Source: Candidatus Latescibacterota bacterium (GTDB lineage Bacteria; Latescibacterota; UBA2968; UBA8231). Taken from it: a stretch of DNA of 64,000 nucleotides. The notes below the pieces were generated by a model. The model ran no database searches. It was given only the letters and a program-made list of their open reading frames with translations, and was not told the origin of the DNA. A program made the position numbers and the translations under genes. Each line of letters opens with the position of its first letter. Position 1 is the first letter of the stretch. Shown here one piece after another: positions 34,733 to 45,000 of the stretch. The DNA lies in assembly GCA_022827835.1 (NCBI GenBank), contig JAJEIO010000009.1, positions 1 to 64,000 of the forward strand, given 5' to 3'.

Positions 34733-35059
34733 ATGAAGACAAAAAAAGTGAAAATTGAACGCGGCAGCGGAAACGTATTCGCGGATCTAGGATGCCCTGA
34801 CGCCGAGACTCACTTGTTAAAGGCAGAACTCGTCACCCGCATTGACAAGATCATTCGTCAGCGCGGACTCAAGCAGGTCGAAGCGGCGCGGTTGCTCGGG
34901 CTGTCCCAACCGGATGTTTCGCGTCTTCTGCAGGGAAGTTTTCGGGAGTACTCCGTGGAGCGCCTCCTGCGCCTGTTGACGGCACTTGGGCGCAATGTGG
35001 AAATCGTCATCCGCGAGCCCCGTTCGCAGCGACAGGGCCGACTCAGTATCAGAGCATAA
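34733..35059 (+). CDS. XRE-family antitoxin (HigA-like, HTH_37 type)
   Basis: 108 residues from ATG 34733, which has GAGGGA upstream; an in-frame ATG at 34715 overlaps the toxin gene. The helix-turn-helix is IRQRGLKQVEAARLLGLSQPDVSRLLQG, followed by FREYSVERLLRLLTALGRNVEIVI, typical of the HTH_37 antitoxins paired with Gp49-like toxins. It probably binds the palindrome upstream of the toxin. Confidence 0.9.
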   Translation: MKTKKVKIERGSGNVFADLGCPDAETHLLKAELVTRIDKIIRQRGLKQVEAARLLGLSQPDVSRLLQGSFREYSVERLLRLLTALGRNVEIVIREPRSQRQGRLSIRA

Positions 35060-35098
35060 GCGATCCAACCATGCCCATTCGGGAACCAATCCCACACG

Positions 35099-37093
35099 TC
35101 ACTCCGGCAACGCCATCGCCACTAGCTGCGGCCCCCCGTCGTCGTCATTGATTGGAAATACGATATACTGGTGTCCGTTGGCCATATAGCTGATGGGACT
35201 GCCGTTGGGCTGGCCGGGAAATTCTAGCTCGGCTAGCACTGCGCCTGTATCTAGGTCAAAGGCGCGCAGATAGGGTGCTTGTTCGACAAAGTCGTCGTCG
35301 CGGAGGTCGCCCCACCAGTCGGGCTGCTGCGAGACCACCACCAGTACGGTCTCGGTGGCGAGTATAAAGTTGTAGTGGAACCAGCCCATAGCGGGCAGGT
35401 CGAGGTCGCGCAGGGCCTTGTGGTTGACCGGGCCTTGGCCTACCGGACTCATCCAGACGTGCTCGCCGGTGTCCAAGTCGATGGCAGTGATCCGTCCATA
35501 GGGAGGCTTGGTCAACGGTAGGCCATTGACGTATTCGGTACTCCTCTTGAAGGATGCGTAGGCCGAAAAGGCGCGCGGGCTCTTCACCCTTTCCAGCCAC
35601 ACGATATCGGGATCGGTACGCGAAGGAACGTAGAGCACGTTCTTTTTTGGCACTAGCGCCGCGCCGCTCCAATCCGAGCCGCCCAAGCCTCCAGGCAAAA
35701 CCATCGTGCCCTTTTCGCTGGGTGGGGTGAACAGCGGGCCATGATCGTATCTTTGTAGGATCGCCAGCGCCTTTTCTCGCAGCTCGGGCGTAAAGTCGAT
35801 CAGGTCGTCTTCCTGTAGCCCCTGGCGGTCGTAGGGCGCAGGCTTGCTAGGAAAAGGCTGGGTCGGCCAGCTCTGCTCGCCTGGGGTTTTTGGCTGGGGC
35901 ACCGCGCGCTCGTCGATCGGCCAGACCGGCTCGCCGGTCGTGCGGTCTAATACGTAGCAGAAGGCCTGTTTGCTCACTAGGGCCAGGGCCTTGATCACTT
36001 TGCCTTGTACCTCGATATCGGCCAAGACCGGCGGTGCTGGTGGGTCGTAGTTCCACAGGCCGTGGTGGATGAGTTGGTAGTGCCAGACGCGCTCGCCGGT
36101 TGCCGCCTTGAGGCAGACCAGCGTCTGGCTGAAGAGGTTGGCACCGGGGCGCTCGCCGCCGTAGTGGTTGTGGGTGGTGCTACTGACGGGCAGGTACACG
36201 TAGCCCAGCTCATCGTCGGCGCTCATTGCGGACCACACATTGGCTTGACCAAAGGTCTGCCACGCGTCGTTTTCCCAGGTTTCGTTGCCGTACTCGCCCT
36301 CCTGCGGCACCGTCTGGAAGACCCACACCTGTTCGCCGGTGTGGGCGTCGAAGCCGCGCACGTCGCCCGGGGTGGAGTATTGGGGTGGAGACCGGCCGTG
36401 CCAATCGGTAATGGCGGAACCGACCACCACCACATCGCGGCAGACGATCGGTGCCGAGGTAACGCAGTAGCGCTTGCGGTCGATGTCTCGGCGCAGTCCC
36501 TTGCCTAGATCGGCGAAGCCGCCATCGCCGAACTCTGGGTCGGGTTGGCCAGTCTCGATGTCGATTGAGTAGAGGCGGTCAGTGGAGGTGGCGTAGAAGA
36601 TGCGCTTCTTGTCGCCACTTTCCCAGTAGGCGATGCCGCGCAGAATGCCGGTGAAACCCTCGTAGTTTTCCCATACTTTCGGATCAAAGGTCCACAGTTC
36701 CTCGCCGTTTGTCGGATCGACCGCACAGAGGATGTTAAAAGGCGACCCATAGTAGAGCACGCCATCGACCATCAGGGGAGTGCCCTTGTTGGTACCAGTC
36801 CACATGTACTGACGCTCGGCGATTCTTTTGTCGGGGACCGTGTAGCGCCAAACTTCCTGTAGGCGGGCGAAGTTGTCGCCGTCAATCTGGGACAGGGGCG
36901 CGTATTTGCTGCTTTTGGCGTCGGCCGCGTAATAGGGCCATTCCTCGCCTTGGGCCGCGACGGCGGCAAGGATCAATAATACGCAGACTAACAATGAATG
37001 AGATGAGGGCAGAGTAAGAATTGTGATTCGTTGAGGGAGGTATGATTCAAATTGGGGCAAAATCGCACATGGCTGTTGCAACATAAACAGCAT
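35099..37093 (-). CDS. PQQ-dependent dehydrogenase (quinoprotein, glucose dehydrogenase-like)
   Basis: 664 residues from ATG 37093; a TTG 5 codons upstream is also open. The N-terminus has a hydrophobic export signal ending near AAVAAQGEE. The rest is an eight-bladed propeller of PQQ enzymes: TPLMVDGVLYYGSPFNILCAVDPTNGEELWTFDP, CVTSAPIVCRDVVVVGSAI and FDAHTGEQVWVF, matching membrane glucose dehydrogenase-type blades but without the N-terminal membrane domain of Gcd. It would oxidise a sugar or alcohol in the periplasm and needs imported or locally made PQQ; no pqq genes are in view. It follows the nucleoside transporter by 32 bases on the same strand. Confidence 0.9.
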   Translation of the reverse strand: MLFMLQQPCAILPQFESYLPQRITILTLPSSHSLLVCVLLILAAVAAQGEEWPYYAADAKSSKYAPLSQIDGDNFARLQEVWRYTVPDKRIAERQYMWTGTNKGTPLMVDGVLYYGSPFNILCAVDPTNGEELWTFDPKVWENYEGFTGILRGIAYWESGDKKRIFYATSTDRLYSIDIETGQPDPEFGDGGFADLGKGLRRDIDRKRYCVTSAPIVCRDVVVVGSAITDWHGRSPPQYSTPGDVRGFDAHTGEQVWVFQTVPQEGEYGNETWENDAWQTFGQANVWSAMSADDELGYVYLPVSSTTHNHYGGERPGANLFSQTLVCLKAATGERVWHYQLIHHGLWNYDPPAPPVLADIEVQGKVIKALALVSKQAFCYVLDRTTGEPVWPIDERAVPQPKTPGEQSWPTQPFPSKPAPYDRQGLQEDDLIDFTPELREKALAILQRYDHGPLFTPPSEKGTMVLPGGLGGSDWSGAALVPKKNVLYVPSRTDPDIVWLERVKSPRAFSAYASFKRSTEYVNGLPLTKPPYGRITAIDLDTGEHVWMSPVGQGPVNHKALRDLDLPAMGWFHYNFILATETVLVVVSQQPDWWGDLRDDDFVEQAPYLRAFDLDTGAVLAELEFPGQPNGSPISYMANGHQYIVFPINDDDGGPQLVAMALPE

Positions 37094-37125
37094 TGGAACC
37101 TTGGTCAAACCGAAATGACGACCTT

Positions 37126-38361
37126 CTACAGCAGGATCCCAGCCACGCAGGCAGTCATAAAGCAGGCTAGGGAGCCGCCCAGCATGGCGCGAAAACCCAA
37201 CCGCGCCAATTCGCGCCGCCGCTCGGGGGCAATGCCGCCGATGCCGCCGATCTGGATGCCAATGCTGCTAAAGTTGGCAAAACCACACAGGGCATAGGTC
37301 AGGATGGTCACGGAACGCTGGCTCAGTTCCACGCCCGAGCCGGGTTGGATCCACTGACTTAGTTGGACGTACGAGACGAATTCGTTGGCGACCATTTTCT
37401 TGCCCAATAACTCGCCAGCCAGCAAACAATCTTTGGCCTCAATGCCCATCAACCAGGCAAAGGGCGCAAACAAATAACCCAGTGCAGCGGACAAAGACCA
37501 CTCTAGACCCTCCATACCTAGCATGTAGCCCACGCCTTGGCCCAACAGGCCCAGTGCCCCATCTACTAAGGCGATCAATCCCAGCGCCGCAATGAGCATG
37601 GCGGCCACGTTCAGGGCCAGCCGCAAGCCGTCTAAGGTGCCGTTGGCCGCGGCTTCCACCACATTGGTGGCCGTGCGCTCTACCTCAATCGATACTTGCC
37701 CTAGCGTTTTGGACTCTTCTACCTCGGGCTGCATCACCTTGGCCACCAATAGCGCCGCCGGAGCCGAGATCACCGAGGCAGCTACCAAGTGACCGGCGTC
37801 AATTCCCAGGCCTACGAAGGCGGCCAATACGCCTCCGGCAATAGTGGCGAAGCCGCCTACCATCAAGGCCATCAATTCCGACCGGGTCATGCTGGCCACG
37901 TACGGGCGCACTACCAGTGGAGCCTCAGTCTGGCCGACGAAGATGTTGGCCGCCGCGGCTAGGCTTTCCGCGCCCGAGGTGCGCAGGGTGCGCTGCATGA
38001 CCCAGGCGAAAGCCACCACCACATACTGGACTAGGCCCAAGTGATAGAGCACTCCCATCAGGGCGGCAAAGAAGATAATGGTCGGCAGGACTTTGAAGGC
38101 GAAGAAATGCTCGCCGAATGCGTCGCCAAAGACAAAACTGGAGCCAGCATCGACGTAGTTGAGCAAGGCAGTGAAAAAAGCGCCAATATAACTAAAAAGC
38201 GCCTGTCCGGGTCCGGTCTTGAGAACGAGCAGGGCGAGGAGAAATTGCAGTCCCACGCCAGCTACTACCAAGCGGCGATCTACTTTGCGGCGGTCGGCGC
38301 TCATGGCGAAGACTAAGGCGATCATCACCACAAGTCCGAATAGGCTGATCAGCCGTTCCAT
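37126..38361 (-). CDS. Concentrative nucleoside transporter (CNT/NupC family)
   Basis: 411 residues. CNT signatures: GQTEAPLVVRPYV (loop with the nucleoside-binding Gln/Glu), KKMVANEFVSYVQLS and YALCGFANFSSIGIQIGGIGG near the C-terminus. About ten hydrophobic segments lie in the inner membrane. It imports nucleosides with protons or sodium. It is followed by a quinoprotein and preceded, 21 bases away, by a small secreted protein, all on one strand; a metabolic link among them is not clear. Confidence 0.95.
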   Translation of the reverse strand: MERLISLFGLVVMIALVFAMSADRRKVDRRLVVAGVGLQFLLALLVLKTGPGQALFSYIGAFFTALLNYVDAGSSFVFGDAFGEHFFAFKVLPTIIFFAALMGVLYHLGLVQYVVVAFAWVMQRTLRTSGAESLAAAANIFVGQTEAPLVVRPYVASMTRSELMALMVGGFATIAGGVLAAFVGLGIDAGHLVAASVISAPAALLVAKVMQPEVEESKTLGQVSIEVERTATNVVEAAANGTLDGLRLALNVAAMLIAALGLIALVDGALGLLGQGVGYMLGMEGLEWSLSAALGYLFAPFAWLMGIEAKDCLLAGELLGKKMVANEFVSYVQLSQWIQPGSGVELSQRSVTILTYALCGFANFSSIGIQIGGIGGIAPERRRELARLGFRAMLGGSLACFMTACVAGILL

Positions 38362-38382
38362 CGGTACCTACTTTTTTCTGCG

Positions 38383-39027
38383 TTACCGACGCCAAGTTGC
38401 TTTCACGCTGCCCCAGGTGGTTTGGGCGATAGCACTGGATTCATCAACGGGATGGAGTTCCCAGATCGTGACCCCGGTCTCCCGCGTGGTCGTGAGAAGC
38501 AAGGTATCCCCCTCAATGGCATACTCACTAACCCCCCACTCATTGAGTATGGCGAGGAACTGAACCTTGTCGAGTTCAGCGAAAAACGCGTCGATGAATT
38601 CCTGTTCAAAGGCGGGGTAGGTCTCTGCGGGGATTTCGTGTGAGTCCGCTACATACCGGGCAAAGTCGCGAGCTACTTGGGTGAAGAATTCGACGAAGCT
38701 TTCACCGTCAACAGAAATATCTAATGCGGTTATATAGATCACGAGGTTGTTGCCCAAGGTGCCATAAGTGCCGGTGCCGTGGGCGGAGATTGTCTCCATG
38801 GTGGGAGGCTCCGGGACTTGGACAGCGGCTAGGAAATCGTCTTTCACCTGAATGACTTGGTTGATCTCAAAGGTTCCATCTTCCTCGAAGGTCAGGCGAA
38901 CTGCAATCTCGCCGATTTGCTCATCGACGATGGTGCCCTCCCAAGTGCCGTGCAACGCCTCTTGCTGAGCGGCGAGCGGCGCGACGAGCAGGCAGAGTAA
39001 GAGGACAGACGACAGGAACTGGCGCAT
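38383..39027 (-). CDS. Small secreted protein, unknown function
   Basis: 214 residues from ATG 39027, with AAAGGA upstream. The signal peptide is MRQFLSSVLLLCLLVAPLAAQ, with cleavage after AA. The mature part begins LHGTWEGTIVDEQIGEIAVRLTFEEDGTFEI and has alternating beta strands, like a lipocalin-type or calycin barrel with a helical insert in the middle (VEFFTQVARDFARYVADSHE). It is not a family I can name. The longer open frame to 39228 overlaps the molybdoenzyme gene and is not used. Confidence 0.75.
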   Translation of the reverse strand: MRQFLSSVLLLCLLVAPLAAQQEALHGTWEGTIVDEQIGEIAVRLTFEEDGTFEINQVIQVKDDFLAAVQVPEPPTMETISAHGTGTYGTLGNNLVIYITALDISVDGESFVEFFTQVARDFARYVADSHEIPAETYPAFEQEFIDAFFAELDKVQFLAILNEWGVSEYAIEGDTLLLTTTRETGVTIWELHPVDESSAIAQTTWGSVKATWRR

Positions 39028-39047
39028 AAGGGGTTTCCTTTGCAGGA

Positions 39048-40040
39048 TCACTCGTACAAATGGGCGACGTACTCTGCGTAGCCGTTGTAGGGGAGAGTCT
39101 CGCGTAGTTCGGTTGGGTTCAAATCGGTGGAAATGAAGCGCTCGTTGGCTTGCGACCAGCGGGGATGGGGGACTTGAGGCTCGACGTTGGAGATAAAGCC
39201 GTACTCGTGGGGTGCTAGGGTATTCCAAAACGTTGCTGGCTGTTCGCTGGTGAACTCGATTTTGGTGATCGACTTGAGGCCCTTATAGCCGTATTTCCAA
39301 GGAGTCACCAAGCGCAGGGGAGCGCCGTGTTGCTTGGGCATTTCGTGGCCATAGACGCCCGTTACCAGCAGCGTCAACTCATTGGTCGCTTCGGCCATGG
39401 TCAGGCCCTCGGTATAGGGCCAAGGCCAATCGGAGCGATCCCATTGTACTGGGGCCACCTCGGGATTGAAGAAGGAGATCATGCGCACGTAGCGGGCCGA
39501 TGACAGCGGTTGGACCAAGTCGATGAGGTCCCGCATGGGAAAGCCCGTCCACGGGATGGCCATGGACCAAGCCTCGACGCAGCGGTGGCGGTAGAGGCGC
39601 TCTTCTAGGTCCATGATACCGATTAAGTAGTCGATGTCGTAGGTCTTGGGCTCCGGCACTAGGCCGCTTATTTCCACGGTCCAGGGGGCAGGTTCAAAAT
39701 TGTCTATGAAGCGCCACACATCCTTGGAGGTGGAGAATTCATAGAAGTTGTTGTATCGGGCCGCTATCGCCTCGTCAGTGAGCGGCCGGTCGAGCGTGGA
39801 AAAGTCATCGTTCGTGGGGGCCGGATACCACTCTGATGGTGGGATTGGCTCGATAATCGTGGGACCGAGATATTTTGTTGGATCGACGAGCGTTGCTGGA
39901 TTGAGGAGCTTTTCGGGGATGCATCCGGCCAGCAGACCGATGGTGCCCAAGCCAGCTCGTCGGATGAACTTGCGACGGTTGAGATAGACATCTTCGTCGG
40001 TGGCCTGACGCTCGGGAATCTCCCATTTTTTGCGCGGCAT
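39048..40040 (-). CDS. msrP: YedY/MsrP-like molybdopterin enzyme (methionine-sulfoxide reductase catalytic subunit)
   Basis: 330 residues with AGGAGG before ATG 40040. A Tat signal is present (NRRKFIRRAGLGTIGLLAGC), and it ends in a lipobox-like LAGC, so it may be a Tat lipoprotein, which is not usual for MsrP. The molybdopterin-ligating Cys is in LYRHRCVEAWSMAIPWTGFPM (Cys154). MsrP repairs oxidised methionine in periplasmic proteins with electrons from the heme membrane protein MsrQ. No msrQ is adjacent, so electrons may come from another quinol-linked protein. It begins a close run of four genes ending in the quinoprotein. Confidence 0.92.
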   Translation of the reverse strand: MPRKKWEIPERQATDEDVYLNRRKFIRRAGLGTIGLLAGCIPEKLLNPATLVDPTKYLGPTIIEPIPPSEWYPAPTNDDFSTLDRPLTDEAIAARYNNFYEFSTSKDVWRFIDNFEPAPWTVEISGLVPEPKTYDIDYLIGIMDLEERLYRHRCVEAWSMAIPWTGFPMRDLIDLVQPLSSARYVRMISFFNPEVAPVQWDRSDWPWPYTEGLTMAEATNELTLLVTGVYGHEMPKQHGAPLRLVTPWKYGYKGLKSITKIEFTSEQPATFWNTLAPHEYGFISNVEPQVPHPRWSQANERFISTDLNPTELRETLPYNGYAEYVAHLYE

Positions 40041-40104
40041 CACAGCCTCCTTTCAATGGCGGTACGATCAAAATATAACAGATTGGCTCTGCCGCCGCGA
40101 TTTT

Positions 40105-41088
40105 TTAGCGCTTGAAAGCCAGTCCTGCGGCGTAGGTTGTGCCCGCTGCGGTATTGCAGCCCGCCGCGATGTGGAACAAATCGACGCCGATTTCGAGGTG
40201 TTTACTGAGCGACCAGATCAAACCTGGAGCCAGCTTGAGGATGTCTTGATCGCCGACGAGACCGCCTTGTCCCATGGCACCGCAATCGCCCATGGTGCGC
40301 ATTCCTTCGACCACGCCTTTGACTAGCAGGCGTTTATAGGTGACGCCGGCCTCGAAGCCATAGAAGAATTCGTCGCTGAAAGCCCCGCCCCGCTTGCGAT
40401 AGCCGACCGTGCTCGTCAAATAGCCCGGAAGTGGGTACAGCGACTTGCCTACCAACAGGCGCATGTCGATGTCTCTCTCGCCCGTGCCCAAGGGGACCTT
40501 GTTGTCGGCACCTGCGACGCCATCCGCTGGACTCGGCCCCAAGCCAAGCCCGCCCGCGCTGAGGGAGCCAATGCTGTCTTGATCCATGTCGTAGCCCAAG
40601 GGGAATTTGCCTCCTAGCGCTAGGGAGACTACCGCTGGATTGCGGAGCAAGCGCCAGCGCAGGCGTAGTTCCAGATCGGCCAGGCCCGAGTTGATTTCGT
40701 CCGGGTGTATGCGAGTTATGGTGGTATCGGGGCCGTCGCTTCTGTTGAATACCTTCACCTCGGTATTCTTGTACACCAAGCGCTTATAGGGTAGGGTGGC
40801 CACCAAGGTCAGGCGTTCCCACAAACCATATTCTAAGTAGGCCGACATACTCTCGTCGCTCAACTCTTCCATGCTGGGTTTTGCCACTCGCTCCCGCCGC
40901 TCGCCGGTGGCGTCTAGATAGTCTTGGGAGCGGAAGGAAAGTCCGGCGATTTTGAAGTACATGCCGCCCGGTGACTGCGTCCAAGCGCCGGCGTGTAGTT
41001 GGGTGGGGGCAATCGCTAACAGGATCGCCACTAGCGGGATCCAGCGCCGCAATGGGCGGAGCGAATTCGGTCGAGTGTTGGGTTTCAT
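40105..41088 (-). CDS. Outer-membrane beta-barrel protein (transporter-like), unknown ligand
   Basis: 327 residues from ATG 41088, which gives the signal peptide MKPNTRPNSLRPLRRWIPLVAILLAIAPTQLHA. The mature protein is a run of amphipathic strands with aromatic girdles: GGMYFKIAGLSFRSQDYLD, ERLTLVATLPYKRLVY, LELRLRWRLL, TSTVGYRKRGGAFSDEFFYGFEAGVTYK and a final strand ending in F-K-R. This resembles MetA-pathway/FadL-like barrels. The ligand is unknown. It is upstream of MsrP by 64 bases on the same strand. Confidence 0.72.
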   Translation of the reverse strand: MKPNTRPNSLRPLRRWIPLVAILLAIAPTQLHAGAWTQSPGGMYFKIAGLSFRSQDYLDATGERRERVAKPSMEELSDESMSAYLEYGLWERLTLVATLPYKRLVYKNTEVKVFNRSDGPDTTITRIHPDEINSGLADLELRLRWRLLRNPAVVSLALGGKFPLGYDMDQDSIGSLSAGGLGLGPSPADGVAGADNKVPLGTGERDIDMRLLVGKSLYPLPGYLTSTVGYRKRGGAFSDEFFYGFEAGVTYKRLLVKGVVEGMRTMGDCGAMGQGGLVGDQDILKLAPGLIWSLSKHLEIGVDLFHIAAGCNTAAGTTYAAGLAFKR

Positions 41089-41226
41089 ACAATTTCTCGG
41101 AAAGTGTCGTGGTGAGGATGAGACTGTCTGTTTGGCCAGTAGTTCCGCAGCGCTCAAGATGCGGACTCCTTCGTGACTAGTAGGCGTTTAGATGCGATCA
41201 GACCCTAAGCGATAGAAGATAACTTC

Positions 41227-42009
41227 TCAATGATTTTCTCCAACATCCACGAGAAGTTTGCGCCCATTCAGCGGCTGTACCGGACGATTGTTGGCATGGA
41301 CAATGGCTGTAAATGCAGTGAGTTGCACTTCAGATAGCTCAATCGGTGTTGCCAGCACAAACCACTTGACTCCTTCCGAACAAGGCGGGGTAGTCAGCGA
41401 ACCATCGTAGCGATAGGTGTTCCGCGCACTCGGCAATAAATCGTCGGCATTAATGGTAATATGCTCAATGCGTTGCACTTCGCCCGGGGTGTTTGGCAGA
41501 TGCGCCAAGAGGGAATCAAATGCGGCATGAGTGCTACCGCGCTCAATTAGCACCCCGATGACAGCCAGCGCGTTGTCTTTACTCTTGTGGACGAGGTGCA
41601 TCTCCATATCAAATGATTTGCCAGCTAGCGTATGTTCGCTCGGCGCGTGGAAATGGAATTGCAGGAGTTCGTGCCTCGTGCCATCAATCTCAATCCAGTT
41701 TTCCTTAGTAGAAGCTACTTCAATGGTGTGGCCGTTATTGCGGATATTCAGAGCTGTTGGCTGGTAGTTGAAGAGTATAGCAGGGAGCTTTACCGCCGTG
41801 GGATTTACGAGGTCGATCGGAGATTGGCGCGTCCCCTCAGCACAAAGGACATATTCTGGGCTGAGTTGGCTCCAAACGTCCGGCCCGTTCTCTGCTTCGT
41901 AACCCCACTCTACCTTCTCTGGATGGGATGGCACCTTCTCTGACTCTGCATAGCTATTCACGCAAAAACCAACCATGCAAAAACCAATCACAGTTTTGAG
42001 CATGTTCAT
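41227..42009 (-). CDS. Periplasmic alpha-type carbonic anhydrase
   Basis: 260 residues with a signal peptide (MNMLKTVIGFCMVGFCVNSYA). Alpha-CA signatures: RQSPIDL, and the three zinc histidines at FHFHAPSEH (His119, His121) and MEMHLVHKS (His138). The C-terminal motif SLTTPPCSEGVKWFVL with a Cys is also family-typical; the Cys pair (Cys56 in YVLCAEG and the Cys in TPPCSEG) could form a disulfide. It hydrates CO2 to bicarbonate outside the inner membrane. The gene follows the TonB receptor by 27 bases on the same strand, so they may be transcribed together. Confidence 0.96.
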   Translation of the reverse strand: MNMLKTVIGFCMVGFCVNSYAESEKVPSHPEKVEWGYEAENGPDVWSQLSPEYVLCAEGTRQSPIDLVNPTAVKLPAILFNYQPTALNIRNNGHTIEVASTKENWIEIDGTRHELLQFHFHAPSEHTLAGKSFDMEMHLVHKSKDNALAVIGVLIERGSTHAAFDSLLAHLPNTPGEVQRIEHITINADDLLPSARNTYRYDGSLTTPPCSEGVKWFVLATPIELSEVQLTAFTAIVHANNRPVQPLNGRKLLVDVGENH

Positions 42010-42036
42010 CTTCTCTTCTTTCCTTGGCAGCGTCGC

Positions 42037-45000
42037 TCAATAGACGTAGCGCAAGCCGACCTGCACTTGGCGCGGATCGCCCAAGCCCGACTGCACGGTG
42101 CCGTCGAAATTGAACAGGAGGCCAACGCTGGAGGGATCGCGGAAGTTGTCTGTGTTGAGCAGGTTGAAGACCTCGACAATGGCCTCTAGTTGGCCGCTGC
42201 CCACTAATATGGGCCGCGATAGGCGCACGTCATAGGAGAAAAACTCGTTGTCCTTGCGCAGCGTATTGCGCGCCGTGATGCTACCGTTGTCGCAGATCCG
42301 GTCGGAGGCTGCGCCCCACGGGTTGGTCGAGCGGTCGCCCGCGCAGGATGCGGAGACCGGCTGCGCTGAATAGTAACTCAGGCGCTGGTTGAGCAAGATG
42401 CCGCCGGGCAATGCGGCCAAGGCCCACGCATTGAAGCGGTGGCGCTGGTCGCGGTCTGAATAGCCCCATTCGCGCTCCAGTTGGGTCGCATCGACGTAGC
42501 GGAAGGTGAAGGGATCGCGCTCGTTGTCGTCGTCGGATTTGTCCCACGACAAGGTATAGTTGAGTTGGAATTGCAAGGCGTCCTGCACCATTTGCCGCAA
42601 GCCGAAGCTGAGGCCGTGGTAGCGCGACTTGGCCGTGCTCTCGACCACGGTTAAATCGCCGATACCGTTGGTGCCATCGGCCCCCAGCCCCGTCGCCCAC
42701 GGAGAGCCGAAGATGGCGTCGTTGCGGTTGACGAAGCGCGTCAGCTTGTCGGTGCGGGCGTATGTGTACCCGAAGGAGCCGACCAGGCCTGACGTATGTA
42801 ATTCGCGTTCGATACCGACGTTCGAGCTGATGGTGCGCGGGTTCTCGAAATTTTGGTCAAAGACAAAGATGCTGGGCCGGAAGGGATCGCCTTGGGGCGT
42901 GGGCAACAGCTCGCCGTAGGTCGGCGGTGGGCCCAAAATGGGCATCAGGGCGCTGGAGCGGAAAATGGATTGCCCGCGCGAGCCATTGGTCGAGCGCGTG
43001 CTGGCCAAGTTCAAGCCCGGGATGCGGGCGTAGTAGATCCCAGCACTGCCGCGCAGCAAGGTCTTGTTGTCGCCGTGTACATCGTAGGCCACCCCTAGGC
43101 GCGGCTGGAACATATCCCAGTCCGAGGGAATGGTGCCGTTGGAGGGGAATTCGTAGGTGCCCGTCTCGTTGGTCACTGTTTTGCCGATGAAATCGGCGAA
43201 GAATACCTCGTCTGGATCGGTGAGCACATCGGGCTGAATTTGCGCTTCCCAGCGCAGGCCGTAATTGAGCGTCAGCTTGTTCGAGGGCTGCCAACTGTCC
43301 TGTACGAACAGCGCCAATTCGTGCTGCGGGATCTGCTGGGTGCCCGCTTCTTCCACCGTCAGCCCGCCGACGCCGGACTGCTGTAAATAGAGAAGGACCG
43401 GTCCGGTGATATCCGTCCCGTCGGGGCAGGCCCCAGTGGTGCTGGTGCTGCCGTCGGCGCACTCGACGTAGCCGTTGCCTTGCGCGACGAAGTTGAGAAA
43501 GCCATCTGTCGAACTGAAGATGTAGCGGCCATTGGCGAAGCCGATGAAGGTCTGCACGGATTCGACGCGGTTCCACTCGACCCCAGCTTTGATTAAGTGA
43601 TCGCCCTTGGCCACGGAGATGTTGTCGAGCGCTTGGATGCGGGTGTCGTAGTACTCGACCGGAATGAAGAACGGCATACCAAAGCGATAGCCGTGGACAA
43701 AATCCATGCCCGTGTCGGGGAAGGGCCGTCCGGTGTTGGGGTTGTCCGGGCCGAGGTAGGGCCGCGGGCGATCCTCGCGGGAGACTTGGAAGCGGAACTC
43801 GTTGGTGGTGGTCGCGGACAGTAGCGACAGCAGGCTGCCGTTGAAGGCGTGCGACCAGTCCTGTTCTACGGCGTTGGCGCTGCGCGCCCACGAGTCCACG
43901 TCAAAGGTGCCGTTTTCCTGTTCGGACCACGTGTAATTGTATTTGAAGGTGGCGTAGTGTTCATCCGAGAGGCGGGCGTCGATCTTGGCGAGAAAGGCGC
44001 GGGCGTCATTGGTGCGGTCAATCGGCCCGTAGTCGCCGGCTAGGGCCCCGTTGAATTGCTCATCCATGAATGCGCGCAGCCGGGCATCGATGCGCTCGCT
44101 GTCGCTCTGCTTGGTGTCCCTAAATACCTGCTGGTCGTAGGCGGTAAAGAAAAAGGCCCGGTCCTTTATCAGCGGCCCGCCCATAGTGAAGCCGAACTGT
44201 CCTTGGCTAAAATCCGGCGTGCGCTCTAGGCCCTCGTGCCGCGCCGTGCCCGACAGGGCGTCGTTTTTGCCGAAAAAATGCACTGAGCCGTGCAATTGGT
44301 TGGTGCCCGATTTGGTGATGACGTTGACAAAGCCGCCGCTGGAGCGGCCGAATTCCGCGTTGGCTCCTTGCGGCACCACCACCATTTCCTCCACCGCGTC
44401 CAAATTAAAGGTGAAGGCCGGGCGCTGTCCGCCGCGCTGCTCGCCGAAGAAGGGATTGTTGAAATCGGCACCATCCACCGAGATGTTATTGTGAATGCCG
44501 CGCTGCCCGCCAATGCTCAGCTCGTCGCCGTCGGGGCCTTGGACAATGGCCACCCCTGGCGTCAACAGCGTCAGGTTGAGGAAGTTGCGCCCGTTGTTGG
44601 GCAGATCCTGCACGGCCTCTTCGGGCAGGCGCGTAGCTGGTTCGCTCTGGGTTATATCCACCGTCGATAAGGCCGCCTCGACGACCATTTCCTCCATCTG
44701 CGGCAGCATTTTGACGATTAATTCCACGGTCTCGCCGACGCGCACTTGCACCCCGGTCTGCCGCACTTCGGCCCGTCCGGCTGCCTGTACCGTCACGTCG
44801 TAGGAGCCGAGGGGCAACAAGGTCGCGGTGAATAGCCCTAAATCGGACGAGGTAAGGATGCGCTCGTAGTTGGTGCGGGTTTCCTTGAGCGCGACGGTGG
44901 CGTTGGCGATGGGATTGCCAAATTGGTCCCAGACAGAGCCGCGAATTACGCCGGTGGTCGCTTGGGACTGTGCCCAAGCTCCGTTGGGCAGGACGACCGA

